Both the position numbers and the translations under genes were made by a program. This document shows positions 35,940 through 45,549 of a stretch of DNA of 64,000 bases, in pieces. How positions within the stretch are numbered: position 1 is the stretch's first letter; every line of letters starts with the position of its first letter. Source of the stretch: Cytophagales bacterium (lineage in GTDB: Bacteria > Bacteroidota > Bacteroidia > Cytophagales > Cyclobacteriaceae); the NCBI GenBank assembly GCA_022360015.1, contig JAKSDQ010000071.1, positions 62,001 through 126,000 of the forward strand, in the 5' to 3' direction. The notes beneath the pieces were generated by a model, which saw only the letters and a list, made by a program, of their open reading frames with translations, was not told where the DNA came from and searched no databases.

Positions 35940-36686
35940 TTAATCTCCGAATTGTAAGTACAATGTCACAGTATTAAGTGTAAGGCTCCTTACCCCTTCT
36001 GTGTTGGCGGTATCATTGGGGCTCAACATATTGTTAATACCCCGGGAAAACCTTATTTCGGGTGAAAATCTAAATAATGGGTAGTACAAATCCAAACCAA
36101 ATCCAAACTCAATTAACAAAGACTCATCTTCTACAATGATTCGCTCCTCAAGTTCTTCTTCCCTGGTACTGCCTGATACTCTTATACCGGGGGTAATTCC
36201 CCCTACCAGGTACATTCTTGTATTACCTCTTCTGACGGATTTGTATTTGAAAAGCAACGGTATTTCCACCCTGCTTAAATCGGTGTTAGCAATGAAGGGC
36301 TCCCTGTCAGGGTCTGTATATACAATTTCGATTTCATTTTGATAAAACCCCACCCGCGGTGCAACCCGGAAGTCCAGATATTGTGCCAGTTTAAAATTCG
36401 CGATGAGGCCTAGAGAAAAGCCAAACTTGTTAAACGCATTGATCGATTGAACACTGTCAAACGCCGGGGTTGTAAAAACATCATCGTATTTTAACTTGAA
36501 ATTGGAGTTAAAAATACCTATCGCAAATCCGTACTTAATCTTCTTGTTGTCTGAGTTAGGCAGGTTGACTTCACCCTGTAATTGCGCAAAAGTGTACTGG
36601 CCCGACGCCACAAAGATGGCCGCAGCCGCAATTACTACTTTTGCCCAAGATAAATCGAACTTATACCAAAAGTCAAAGGTCTGCAT
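35940..36686 (-). CDS. porT: PorT-family outer-membrane protein of the type IX secretion system
   Basis: A 248-residue beta-barrel protein with an N-terminal signal segment (WAKVVIAAAAIFVASGQYTFAQ) and eight-strand type alternation: YGFAIGIFNSNFKLKY, FGFSLGLIANFKLAQYLDFRVAPRVGFYQ, and the closing FSPEIRFSRGINNML. The sequence and the position directly after ubiE match porT, a conserved pairing in Bacteroidota. The only usable ATG lies inside the upstream gene, giving a 52-base overlap. PorT is needed for export of T9SS substrates across the outer membrane. Confidence 0.85.
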   Translation of the reverse strand: MQTFDFWYKFDLSWAKVVIAAAAIFVASGQYTFAQLQGEVNLPNSDNKKIKYGFAIGIFNSNFKLKYDDVFTTPAFDSVQSINAFNKFGFSLGLIANFKLAQYLDFRVAPRVGFYQNEIEIVYTDPDREPFIANTDLSRVEIPLLFKYKSVRRGNTRMYLVGGITPGIRVSGSTREEELEERIIVEDESLLIEFGFGLDLYYPLFRFSPEIRFSRGINNMLSPNDTANTEGVRSLTLNTVTLYLQFGD

Positions 36687-37357
36687 GCTGTGTTTTTATA
36701 ACCTGTTTTTTTTAGTACCTCCAGAAACTTATCTCCATAAGGGAAGGCCTGAACCGATTCGGGAAGATATGAGTACGCTGCATTGTCTTTTGAAATAATT
36801 TTGCCTATTAACGGTAAAATATATTTAAAGTAAAAACTGTATAACTGCTTAAAGGGAAAAACGGTGGGTTTTGAAAACTCTACAATCACTGTAGTTCCAC
36901 CTGGTTTTAATACCCTGTACATATCCTCCAGTCCTTTTTCCAGATTTTCAAAGTTCCTGACACCAAATGAAACGATGATAGCATCAAACTTATTATCAGA
37001 AAACAAAAGCTTTTCGGAATCACCGGTCTGTAATTCGATTTTGTCCTGCAATCCCATTTTTGCTATTTTCTTCCTCCCCACTGCCAACATGCCTTCTGAT
37101 ATGTCTACACCAATGACCTTTTGAGGGTTCAGGGCAAGGGCTTCTATAGCGAAATCTGCCGTACCCGTGGCAATATCAAGTATTAGTTGAGGCTTATAGG
37201 GTTTCAACATTTTGATTGCCTTTTTTCGCCAGATAATATCCACACCGAAACTCAGCAGGTGATTGAGCATGTCATAGCGCCTGCTGATATTGTTAAACAT
37301 CCTGGCAACCTGCTCTTTTTTTCCAAGCTGCTCCTCTTTATAGGGTAAAACCGACAT
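36635..37357 (-). CDS. ubiE: Demethylmenaquinone methyltransferase
   Basis: A 240-residue SAM methyltransferase of the UbiE/MenG family. Motifs are FNNISRRYDMLNHLLSFG (family signature 1), LDIATGTADFAIEA (SAM motif I), GVDISEGML, FDAIIVSFGVRNFENLEKGL and RVLKPGG. In this phylum menaquinone is the main quinone, so the last step of menaquinone synthesis is its likely task. It is the first gene of ubiE-porT-SDR. Confidence 0.93.
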   Translation of the reverse strand: MSVLPYKEEQLGKKEQVARMFNNISRRYDMLNHLLSFGVDIIWRKKAIKMLKPYKPQLILDIATGTADFAIEALALNPQKVIGVDISEGMLAVGRKKIAKMGLQDKIELQTGDSEKLLFSDNKFDAIIVSFGVRNFENLEKGLEDMYRVLKPGGTTVIVEFSKPTVFPFKQLYSFYFKYILPLIGKIISKDNAAYSYLPESVQAFPYGDKFLEVLKKTGYKNTACRPLTFGISSIYLGQK

Positions 37358-37624
37358 AACCGCTTTCGTATGATCTTGCTGTTCGCAAAAATAGTAACAA
37401 ATATGTAAGGAATGGCAGAATGATAACTTTATTTGATAGATTTATAGGGCAAATCTTTTTTGTAGATGGATTTTAACCCATTGATTTAAAGGAGGCAGAG
37501 GAGAGGTGTGAGGGGTCAGATATCCGGCTTAATAGATATAATCAATATAACCTAATGTGATAATTTAAGACAACCTCGCGCAAGCGTCCCATAGCTATTG
37601 CACAACGTTTCCGACAAAATTCTT

Positions 37625-37695
37625 TGTGTCCCTTTGTGTCTTTGTGCCTCCGTGGTGAAAAATGGTGAACCACCAAGACACAAAGAGACACAGTC
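37625..37695. repeat. Imperfect inverted repeat with CTTTGTGTC arms
   Basis: The left arm GTGTCCCTTTGTGTCTT and the right arm read backward as GTGTCTCTTTGTGTCTT match with one difference. The left arm continues with TGTGCCTCCGTGGTG, and CCACC opens the right arm. Similar sequences are scattered in intergenic DNA of many Bacteroidota, so this is probably a non-autonomous dispersed repeat. Confidence 0.6.
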
Positions 37696-37740
37696 TTAAG
37701 TTATACAACACCCCTGCCAAATGAAACACCGGAGATCACC

Positions 37741-37773
37741 AGTCATAGCATGACTTCGAGTCATACTATGACT
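37741..37773. repeat. Double-palindrome hairpin
   Basis: The arms AGTCATAGCATGACT and AGTCATACTATGACT are separated by TCG and pair along 15 bases with a single mismatch. Each arm is itself nearly palindromic (AGTCAT/ATGACT). There is no T-run on either side. It could be a REP-like element or a protein-binding site. Confidence 0.65.
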
Positions 37774-37917
37774 AAAACGAAAATGAATGCGGCTACCTAT
37801 AACGAGTTGTCCAACAGCCACCAGACGCTTGCCCTAGCATAACAGAAAGCATAAGCAAGACATTTGCACCAAAACAATATTTGTAAATGCTGGCTCTTTA
37901 TAATACAGTTAATCCCG

Positions 37918-39975
37918 TTATCTTTTGCTGGTGACCTTAAATTCAACACGGCGATTCAGTTCCCGGCCTTCAAATTCATCATCATTGCTCGCTAAAGGCC
38001 TGGTTTTACCATATCCCCTGGACTCCAGTCGCCTTGGATCAATTCCTTTTTTCTTGAGCCATTTCACCACAGCATCAGCCCGCCGCTGTGAAAGGTCTTT
38101 GTTGTATATAATGGTGCCGACCCGGTCGGTATGCCCTGCTATCTCCACATCAATATTCGGATTGTTAGACAACAATTTTTCCAGCTTATTCAATTCAACA
38201 TATGACTCCTGTGTAAAGGTGGCCCTGTCAAACTCAAAATAAATATTTCTTAAAACCGTACTTAAACCCACTGTAAGCGGATCAAGTTCGATCTTTCTTC
38301 TGATCTCCCTTCGCTTTTCTTTGGCTGCTGGCAGGGTGATTTCAATTGATTTGAAAACATAACCGTCCTTTTCAGCAGTAAGCATAAATTTTTTGGACTC
38401 CGGATAGGTCACATTAAAGATAAAATTCCTCTTTTCATCCCTACGAACAGGAATGATGATGTTGTCACCTACGCCGGTCAGGCTTACTTTGGCATTCAGG
38501 GTCTCTGCTGTATTGTTGTCTTCCACCCTTACTTTCAGCGTTACAGGCTGCAGTACCGGCTTGGTTTCCACCGGATCCAAATTCTTTTCTTCAGGTTCCT
38601 TTTCCTCTTCCACATCAGCATCTTTGCTGGCTATAGGATCTCCGCCATTGACAAGATCCGGAATGGTTACTTCATAAATATCATTGTAACCAAATCCATC
38701 CTCTCTTACCGAAGCATAATACCCTCTTTTTCCATCTTTGGTGGAAACGAAAAACACATCGTTATCAGGGGTGTTGATTGGGTAACCCAGATTTACCGGC
38801 TCGCTCCATTCCTGGGCTACGCTGTCATATTCTGACTTAAAAATGTCGTATCCACCCATACCTTTCCTTCCTTTGGTACTTAAGTACAGCGTTTTGCCAT
38901 CATAATGGATAAATGGCGAATCATCATCAAATTCTGTGTTTATCACATCACCGACATTTTTTGCGCGGCTCCATTTTCCACTTTTATCCTTGGTGCAGTA
39001 ATATATATCAAGTCCTCCAAAACCGCCGGGCCGGTCGCTGGAAAAGAAAAGGGTCTGGCCATCCGGAGACTCGGAAATGGAGTTTTCCGAAAAACTGGAA
39101 TTAATGTTTTCGCTAAGGGGTTTGGGTTCTGAATAGGTTCCGTCTTCATTTAAGTTACTCACGTAGATGTCACCACCATTCTCACTTTTATAGATGTAGA
39201 GTTGACTACCATCCATGTTCAAAGAGAGGTTAGAGTCATGATACAATGTATTGATCTGATCACCAATGTTTTCTGCTTTTTTCCATTGGCCATTCTCTTT
39301 TTTGGCAATAAATATATCTTCGAAAGAAAAGTTGTCATCTGCCACATCCTCATTCACGTTTCCATCTCTTCTCCTCGAAGTGAAAATCAACACATCCTCA
39401 TCCGCATTTAACACAGGCGCATAATCCATCAATTCGGAATTAACGGCCTTACCAATGTTTACAATGGAAAAATTAGCCGGGTTAGCTGTAAATTCTTTAC
39501 CGTTTTCGCATTCATAGATATTTCTTTCCACTTCTCTTAGAGGAACAACATCCTGCCCTCGGTAGTTCTTCTCTTTTAATAGCTTTTCTTTGTATTGGTT
39601 ATAGTATTTCAGGGCATTGTCAAAATCCATACCGTATTGATAGCCTTTACCGACGTAGTATAGTAAATCAAACCGGTATTCAGGGTCAATTTCATAGGCC
39701 CTCAGGAAATATTTTGAAGATCTGTCCTTATTGACAGACTCGATATAAGTCCTGCCTGCCATGTAATTTGCCTTGATATTATCCGGGTCCATGTTGGCTG
39801 CCGCAACATATTGTTCATTGGCAATGACCACCGCCTTTTGTTCAAAATAGATCTCATCGGCAATCTCTACCAACTGCTTGGCAACTTCCTTATTCTCGTC
39901 CTGGGCAATTGCCCCAAAGTGGAGTCCCAATATAAAAGCAAATGCAAAAAATCTTTTTAAATACTTTTTTGCCAT
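37918..39975 (-). CDS. OmpA-family protein with TPR and PD40 beta-propeller (PorE-like)
   Basis: A 685-residue exported protein. A signal peptide (about 1-24) is followed by TPR-like helices (about 30-160), a PD40/WD40-like propeller (about 185-445, with repeated LFFSSDRPGG/LYLSTKGRKG motifs), an acidic linker (about 455-480), a carboxypeptidase-regulatory-like domain (about 490-580) and an OmpA peptidoglycan-binding domain (about 590-685, with EIAGHTDRVGTIIYNKDLSQRRADAV). This order is that of PorE, which tethers the T9SS to peptidoglycan, but Bacteroidota have several paralogues. No other T9SS gene is adjacent, so the assignment is inference. Confidence 0.88.
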   Translation of the reverse strand: MAKKYLKRFFAFAFILGLHFGAIAQDENKEVAKQLVEIADEIYFEQKAVVIANEQYVAAANMDPDNIKANYMAGRTYIESVNKDRSSKYFLRAYEIDPEYRFDLLYYVGKGYQYGMDFDNALKYYNQYKEKLLKEKNYRGQDVVPLREVERNIYECENGKEFTANPANFSIVNIGKAVNSELMDYAPVLNADEDVLIFTSRRRDGNVNEDVADDNFSFEDIFIAKKENGQWKKAENIGDQINTLYHDSNLSLNMDGSQLYIYKSENGGDIYVSNLNEDGTYSEPKPLSENINSSFSENSISESPDGQTLFFSSDRPGGFGGLDIYYCTKDKSGKWSRAKNVGDVINTEFDDDSPFIHYDGKTLYLSTKGRKGMGGYDIFKSEYDSVAQEWSEPVNLGYPINTPDNDVFFVSTKDGKRGYYASVREDGFGYNDIYEVTIPDLVNGGDPIASKDADVEEEKEPEEKNLDPVETKPVLQPVTLKVRVEDNNTAETLNAKVSLTGVGDNIIIPVRRDEKRNFIFNVTYPESKKFMLTAEKDGYVFKSIEITLPAAKEKRREIRRKIELDPLTVGLSTVLRNIYFEFDRATFTQESYVELNKLEKLLSNNPNIDVEIAGHTDRVGTIIYNKDLSQRRADAVVKWLKKKGIDPRRLESRGYGKTRPLASNDDEFEGRELNRRVEFKVTSKR

Positions 39976-40237
39976 TACTGATTATTATTGTTTAATATCC
40001 CTAAATCGCGAATTACTGGTTATGTATACACCAATCTAGGTCAAAGCCATACATTTTGAGACGACCGTAAGATCGCGCTAAAAGGTAAGGCATCACCGTA
40101 AAAAACTTTAACTGAATGCTAATTTATGATTAATGTGTGTTAATAAATATGCTAATTTGGATTACATATTACACTAATATTATTAATTATATTTTTTGAA
40201 TTTTTCATAATTTTACGCCTCCCTCAGGAATTTCAAT

Positions 40238-40843
40238 ATGAAAATAAAGGAGGCAGTATTTATTCGCAGCAACACCGATTACAGAAAATGTCCCAACGCA
40301 GACAAGCCGGAATATGCTTTTATAGGAAGGTCAAATGTAGGGAAATCATCTTTGATCAATATGCTGGCAGGTAACAAAAGGCTGGCAAAAATTTCCACAA
40401 AACCTGGCAAAACACAATTAATTAACCATTTTTTGATCAATAAATTGTGGTATCTGGTTGATTTGCCTGGCTATGGATGGGCCAAAGTAAGTAGAACAGA
40501 AAGGGCCAAATGGGAAAAAATGATCAGGGACTATTTTTTAGGAAGGGAAAATTTGCAATGTGTTTTCGTACTGATCGACTCGAGGCTCACCCCTCAACCT
40601 ATTGATATTGAATTCATCAACTGGCTGGGTCAAAAGGGTATCCCGTGTGTCATAGTTTTTACTAAGACCGACAAGATTACCAGGAACAAGGTCGCTCAAT
40701 CCATAGCAAAGTTCAAAAAACGCCTACTGTCCGATTGGGAGGAAATGCCCCAGTACTTTTTAAGTTCGGCGGTTAATAAAACCGGTCGGGATGAGATACT
40801 CAGCTTTATCGCAAATGTTAATGAAAACTATAAGACACACTGA
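40238..40843 (+). CDS. engB: Ribosome biogenesis GTPase EngB/YsxC
   Basis: A 201-residue small GTPase. G1 is GRSNVGKSSL, G2 lies in STKPGKTQ, G3 is DLPGYGWA, G4 is FTKTDK and G5 is SSAVNK. These are the EngB (YihA/YsxC) motifs, including the characteristic DLPGYG(Y/W)A. It takes part in large ribosomal subunit assembly. A DUF5606 gene follows 15 bases later on the same strand. Confidence 0.95.
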   Translation: MKIKEAVFIRSNTDYRKCPNADKPEYAFIGRSNVGKSSLINMLAGNKRLAKISTKPGKTQLINHFLINKLWYLVDLPGYGWAKVSRTERAKWEKMIRDYFLGRENLQCVFVLIDSRLTPQPIDIEFINWLGQKGIPCVIVFTKTDKITRNKVAQSIAKFKKRLLSDWEEMPQYFLSSAVNKTGRDEILSFIANVNENYKTH

Positions 40844-40858
40844 AACATTTTAAAATTT

Positions 40859-41275
40859 ATGGAATTAAGTGAAATTGCCACTTTATCTGGTAAAAGCGGA
40901 TTGTTCAGGGTTTTAAAGCCCACACGGACCGGCGTAATACTCGAGTCTTTGGATGATAAAAAAACCAAATTGGTGGCCAATGCCCAGCACCGGGTTTCAG
41001 TATTGGAAGAAATCTCTATCTACACCACCACCGAAGACGGTTCTGTCCCTTTGAAAAAAATTTTTCATAAGATTGCCAAAGAATTTGACGATGACCCGGG
41101 ACTGGACAATAACGCTTCTGCAGATGAACTGAAAGCCTTTATTCGCCACATTTTACCCGAATATGATCAGGAAAGGGTATACACATCAGATATCAAAAAA
41201 TTAGTGTCATGGTATAAAATCTTATACAAGCATGCCCCTGAAGTGTTGACCGGGAAAGATGAAAACGACAGCTAA
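40859..41275 (+). CDS. DUF5606 domain protein
   Basis: A 138-residue protein starting MELSEIATLSGKSGLFRVLKPTRTGVILESLDDKKTK. This is an SH3-like N-terminal half typical of DUF5606, restricted to Bacteroidota as far as I know. The C-terminal half is helical, with IRHILPEYDQERVYTSDIKKLVSWYKIL. The function is unknown. Co-orientation with engB 15 bases upstream suggests a ribosome-linked role, which is a guess. Confidence 0.85.
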   Translation: MELSEIATLSGKSGLFRVLKPTRTGVILESLDDKKTKLVANAQHRVSVLEEISIYTTTEDGSVPLKKIFHKIAKEFDDDPGLDNNASADELKAFIRHILPEYDQERVYTSDIKKLVSWYKILYKHAPEVLTGKDENDS

Positions 41276-41358
41276 TCCGAGATTTAAATTGTCAATTATA
41301 AACTTTAAACTGTCAATTATCTATGATTTCGTGGCGTTCATGTAGTGAGTTCCTACGC

Positions 41359-42354
41359 TCAATTGTCGGTATGGAAGAAAACTGCCTTGTCTACCATGTT
41401 TTTGGAGCCGACGTAGAAGGGGACGCGCTGGTGCATGGAAGCAGGTTGGATGTCAAGGATTCTTTGACTCCCATCCATGGCCTTGCCACCGGCCTGTTCG
41501 GCTATAAGTGCAAGGGCATTGCATTCATAAAGAAGTCTTAGTTTACCATTAGGGTTTTTTTCTGTTGCCGGGTACAAATATATGCCTCCTTTTAGCAGGT
41601 TTCTATGAAAATCGGCGACCAACGAACCTATATAACGACCAGAGTATTTGTTCTCCTGGCAATACCGGATGTAGCGTTTAACACCTTCATCAAAGCTTAA
41701 GCTGGAACCTTCATTGATAGAATAAATAGTTCCATCTGCCGGGATGGTCATGTTTTGATGAGATAACAAATACTCCCCCAAAGACGGGTCATAAGTAAAA
41801 CCATTCACCCCATGACCGGTGGTATATACCAACATAGTGGAAGATCCATACAAAATATAGCCTGCAGCGACCTGTTCAGTGCCTTTTTGCAAATAATCTC
41901 TTCCCTCTACTGTACTTCCCAAAGGAGAAATCCTACGATAAATGGAAAAAATGGTTCCTACCGAAACATTGACATCAATGTTGGATGAGCCGTCCAGGGG
42001 ATCTATGGCCACTATGTATTTTTTGTTATTATCGATTTCAATCACTTCATCATCTTCCTCCGATATGATGGCACATACTTCCTGCCCCTTGGTAAAAGCC
42101 CTGACAAAGCGGATGTTGGCCAGCACATCGAGTTTTTGCTGATCTTCTCCCTGCACGTTCTGAGTCCCGATAGAACCGATGATATTAATCAGTCCGGCCT
42201 TATTCATCTCCCGGTTTACCACTTTTCCCGCCAAGGCCAGGTCACGCAATAACTGAGAGAGTTCACCTGAAGCATACTGAAAATCGTCTTGCTTTATTTT
42301 AATGAAACGGTCCAAAGCCGTCCCCATAGGTAAGGCAATCCTGGAATCTTCCAT
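41359..42354 (-). CDS. fbp: Class 1 fructose-1,6-bisphosphatase
   Basis: A 331-residue enzyme. The metal-binding signature [23 protein letters not shown] is present, as are the active-site threonine region near [18 protein letters not shown] and the closing [20 protein letters not shown]. It hydrolyses fructose 1,6-bisphosphate in gluconeogenesis. It is convergent with the DUF5606 gene and divergent from the aspartate kinase gene. Confidence 0.96.
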   Translation of the reverse strand: MEDSRIALPMGTALDRFIKIKQDDFQYASGELSQLLRDLALAGKVVNREMNKAGLINIIGSIGTQNVQGEDQQKLDVLANIRFVRAFTKGQEVCAIISEEDDEVIEIDNNKKYIVAIDPLDGSSNIDVNVSVGTIFSIYRRISPLGSTVEGRDYLQKGTEQVAAGYILYGSSTMLVYTTGHGVNGFTYDPSLGEYLLSHQNMTIPADGTIYSINEGSSLSFDEGVKRYIRYCQENKYSGRYIGSLVADFHRNLLKGGIYLYPATEKNPNGKLRLLYECNALALIAEQAGGKAMDGSQRILDIQPASMHQRVPFYVGSKNMVDKAVFFHTDN

Positions 42355-42481
42355 GAAAAATTTTGAAGTTTATGTTAATTTATTGTTTCTATATTTAATT
42401 TGCTAAAAATAATACTTAAAACCATTGCGGAAAATGAAATTTTCGGGAAACTTACGAATTAACAACAAAGCTGGTAAATAA

Positions 42482-43762
42482 ATGAAGGTATACAAGTTTG
42501 GTGGCGCCTCTATCAAAAATGCAGAAGCCGTAAACAACATGATCAGGATAGTGGAAAGTCACAGACCGGAGCAACTGGTAGTTGTTGTATCAGCCATGGG
42601 AAAGACTACCAACGCCCTGGAAGAATTGTATCACCTGGCATTTGCCAGACGTCAATTTGAAAAGCCATTTAATGAATTAAAGTCTTATCACCATACTATT
42701 GCTTCAGGGCTTATCAAAGATGATAAGCATCAGATTTTTGAAGTTATCAACCAGCTCTTTAACGAGCTTCACAAAGATTTAAATAATCGCCCCCCTGCCC
42801 TCGCCAAAGCTGCGTTTTACGATAACATAGTCGCTTATGGAGAACGGCTTTCTTCCAAAATTATTCACGCGCGGATGAACGAAAATAACCTGAACGCAAA
42901 ATGGGTTAACGCCAGGGACTTTATTATTACCGACTTTAATTTCAGGGAAGCAAAAATCAATTGGGACCAGACCGAAAAGAATATAAACGGCGCAATAAAA
43001 CCCCTGTTGAAAGACTATATCTTGTTAACGCAGGGCTTCATAGGCGGCACACCGGATGGGGAATACACTACGCTGGGAAGGGAAGGGTCGGACTTTACGG
43101 CTGCCATCATTGCCTCGTGTCTGAAAGCAAAGTCGGTAACTATTTGGAAAGACGTGCCAGGCATACTTAATGCCGATCCGAAGATCATCCGCAAAGCCAA
43201 AAAATTTGAAAATCTTAATTACCATGAAGCAGCAGAAATGACCTACTATGGGGCCTCTGTGATTCATCCCAAAACCATTAAACCACTGGCCAATTTAAAC
43301 ATTCCTTTATTGGTAAAATCTTTTGAAAGGCCGGAAGAAAATGGTACCGCTATCAACGCATTGGATACTGTTCAAAGCGTTCCTTCCATCATTTTTAAGC
43401 CCAACCAAAGTCTGGTCACGTTCAAGGTCAAAGATTTTACCTTCATTAATGAAAACAATTTAAGCATCATTTTTCACCTGTTGGACCAACTCAATATAAA
43501 AATCAACATGATGCAAAACTCTGCGATTTCATTTTCCATCTGTGTGGACAACCAGGTGGAAAAGGTTTCCGAACTGATAGCTTCGCTCAAAAACGACTTT
43601 GAAGTTCAGAATCATACGGGCTTATCGCTGACTACAGTCAAAAACTATGACCTGGAAACTATCAAAAAGGTCTCCGAAGGAAAAGAGATTCTGCTAGAGC
43701 AAAAAACAAAGCATACCTATCAAATCGTTGTTGAAGACCAACACTGGAAATATATGATTTGA
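42482..43762 (+). CDS. Aspartate kinase
   Basis: A 426-residue monofunctional aspartokinase. The N terminus MKVYKFGGASI is the kinase signature, and the substrate-binding stretch is LGREGSDFTAAIIA, followed by KDVPGILNADPKI. The C-terminal third (about 300-420) carries ACT-like regulatory domains with INMMQNSAISFSICV. It phosphorylates aspartate at the head of the lysine, threonine and methionine pathways. No homoserine dehydrogenase domain is fused. Confidence 0.93.
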   Translation: MKVYKFGGASIKNAEAVNNMIRIVESHRPEQLVVVVSAMGKTTNALEELYHLAFARRQFEKPFNELKSYHHTIASGLIKDDKHQIFEVINQLFNELHKDLNNRPPALAKAAFYDNIVAYGERLSSKIIHARMNENNLNAKWVNARDFIITDFNFREAKINWDQTEKNINGAIKPLLKDYILLTQGFIGGTPDGEYTTLGREGSDFTAAIIASCLKAKSVTIWKDVPGILNADPKIIRKAKKFENLNYHEAAEMTYYGASVIHPKTIKPLANLNIPLLVKSFERPEENGTAINALDTVQSVPSIIFKPNQSLVTFKVKDFTFINENNLSIIFHLLDQLNIKINMMQNSAISFSICVDNQVEKVSELIASLKNDFEVQNHTGLSLTTVKNYDLETIKKVSEGKEILLEQKTKHTYQIVVEDQHWKYMI

Positions 43763-43774
43763 CGACTGTGTCGA

Positions 43775-44662
43775 CTAATCAGTAAATCTGCGTACAATCC
43801 TGTCAATACTATTCAGGTAAGAGGAACCAAATAAGTTGAGATGCACCAGCAATGGATAAAGATTATACACATCCTGTCGGTGATCAAAGCCATTTTCCAT
43901 GGGATAGGCCTCCTGGTAACTATCATAAAATACTTGGTCAAACCCTCCGAAAAGCCGGGTAAATGCAATTTCCATTTCACGGTGCCCGTAATACGTGGCA
44001 GGGTCTATCAGGCAGGGATCGCCATTAGAGGCGGTCATAACATTGCCACTCCATAAGTCTCCATGCAATAAAGAAGGCTTTTCCCTGGGGAAAAGATCCT
44101 TAAACCTGGAATACATACTTCTAAAACCATCGGCATATTCCCGGGATATCACCCCCCTTTGTAATGCCAGTCTAAGTGGCACTTCAAGCCTGTTTTCAAT
44201 GAAAAAATCAATCCATTGGTCCTTCCGGGTATTATCTTGATGAAGTGATCCGATATAATTATGGTATGTTAACCCAAACAAATCATGGTGATGACCATGC
44301 AATGCGGCCAGGTTAACGCCCATGGCCTCCCAATAGCGCTGGTTTGCCGGCCCATTTTCAATAAATTCCAGTACTAAGTAGCTTTCTTCCTGCACTATCT
44401 CACATCCCAGCACCTCCGGGATTGTAAACCGGCTGTAATCCTTAAGCAATACGAGTCCTTTGCTTTCTGCCAAAAACATGTCATGTTTTTCCTTATGATT
44501 CCATTTTACAAAAAAGGGGCCCTGATCCGTTGTCACCAAGACGGCATTGTTTATACATCCACCCGATAGATGCCTGACAGCTTTCACGCTGGCATTTATT
44601 CCGAGTACCTTGCTTAGCGCTCCCTCTAGTTGCTGATGTTGATTTTTGAAAACCAAATTCAC
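43775..44662 (-). CDS. Fructosamine kinase-family protein
   Basis: A 295-residue FN3K-like kinase of the aminoglycoside phosphotransferase fold. It has an N-terminal lysine strand FFVKWN, the catalytic loop LLHGDLWSGN and the metal motif CLIDPATYYGHREMEIAFTRLFGG. In bacteria these act on ribulosamines or erythrulosamines of glycated proteins. The start overlaps the stop of a LMW phosphatase gene by four bases (ATGA-type), a known genomic pairing consistent with protein deglycation. Confidence 0.92.
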   Translation of the reverse strand: MNLVFKNQHQQLEGALSKVLGINASVKAVRHLSGGCINNAVLVTTDQGPFFVKWNHKEKHDMFLAESKGLVLLKDYSRFTIPEVLGCEIVQEESYLVLEFIENGPANQRYWEAMGVNLAALHGHHHDLFGLTYHNYIGSLHQDNTRKDQWIDFFIENRLEVPLRLALQRGVISREYADGFRSMYSRFKDLFPREKPSLLHGDLWSGNVMTASNGDPCLIDPATYYGHREMEIAFTRLFGGFDQVFYDSYQEAYPMENGFDHRQDVYNLYPLLVHLNLFGSSYLNSIDRIVRRFTD

Positions 44663-45144
44663 TGAATTAATGCATGTTTTTTAATCAGGTAATCTAAAAA
44701 ATGCTTGTTGCAACGGTCTAATATCTCGAAAACATGCTGAAAACCCTGTGGCCCACCAAAATAAGGATCCGGTACATCCGAACCTTTTCCAAGGTTATCA
44801 AACTGTCGCATTTTCATGAGCCCAAATTCATAGGCCCGATGCGCTTCCTGCAACAACAAAATGTCTTCGAGATTGCTTTGATCCATGGCTATAATGTAGT
44901 CATACAAAGCAAAGTGCTCCACTTTGAATTGCTGACCTTTGTGGTCTAAACGTAAACCATTTTTCAGGGCGTTAGTGACTGTCCTGTGGTCGGGGTCCTC
45001 TCCAATATGATAGTTGGAAGTGCCTGATGAATCGCACTTTATCTTATCGCTGAGGTCGAGGTCTGCAACCTGTCGCTTAAAAATAGCCTCAGCCAGAGGG
45101 GATCTGCAAATGTTCCCCAGGCAAACAAACATAACTTTAATCAC
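44659..45144 (-). CDS. Low molecular weight protein-tyrosine-phosphatase family enzyme
   Basis: About 161 residues. The P-loop VCLGNICRSPLAE (C-x5-R-S) lies at the N terminus and the general-acid loop VPDPYFGG near residue 125. I start at the GTG at 45144 (MIKVMFVCLGN), the usual distance before the P-loop. A TTG at 45177 would add 11 atypical residues. Family members dephosphorylate proteins or, when next to a fructosamine kinase, sugar-phosphate amines. The downstream neighbour favours the second role. Confidence 0.9.
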   Translation of the reverse strand: MIKVMFVCLGNICRSPLAEAIFKRQVADLDLSDKIKCDSSGTSNYHIGEDPDHRTVTNALKNGLRLDHKGQQFKVEHFALYDYIIAMDQSNLEDILLLQEAHRAYEFGLMKMRQFDNLGKGSDVPDPYFGGPQGFQHVFEILDRCNKHFLDYLIKKHALIQ

Positions 45145-45177
45145 AACATGCGTTTTTTGCTTCAAACTTGTGAACAA

Positions 45178-45549
45178 GACTACAAAACTTTCAAAAACTT
45201 TAATAGTCTTTCATTTCATAACAAAAAAATAATATGCCTTTTCTTTGGAAACCATACCTATCTTTTAAATATTTGACAGTCGAAACATTAAAAAATCGAT
45301 AGTGTCGATAATCCCAACAGGAAATATCACAAAGGTTCGAATTTGATGTACTGACAGCTTATAGCACACATGTTCATATGAGGGTAAGGCAGGATTTGCC
45401 GATTATGTGTTTGAATATATGCGGTCTTTTTTCTTCAAAAACCGAAAAAATACTACATGCCTCATATATTTGCATAAATTGACATTCTCATTGAACATGA
45501 ATATAAGATATTTGTATTACTGTAAAATTTAAAGTATTAAGTTTGGTTC
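45178..45549. other. Intergenic region, possible promoter, no gene
   Basis: 372 AT-rich bases between divergent genes. A TATATTTG motif (45465-45472) matches the Bacteroidota -7 consensus about 78 bases before the small gene at 45550. A hairpin with CGGT/ACCG ends at about 45422-45445, and another pairs ACACAT/ATGTGT farther left. No tRNA fold was found around the GGTTCGAAT near 45335. Confidence 0.4.

Larger units (their letters stand above)
37358..37917. other. Intergenic region rich in inverted repeats
   Basis: 560 bases between ubiE and the PorE-like gene, both on the minus strand. It contains a CTTTGTGTC-type inverted repeat (37625-37695) and a self-palindromic hairpin (37741-37773), each listed separately. 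No coding frame of interest is present. Confidence 0.6.

Noticed and set aside
41281-41322. Direct TGTCAATTAT copies as a possible attachment site
   Set aside because: The copies are very short and AT-rich, and no integrase or tRNA is near.
45320-45370. GGTTCGAAT-like T-loop suggestive of a tRNA
   Set aside because: The flanking bases do not form a T-stem, and no matching acceptor or anticodon arm could be drawn.
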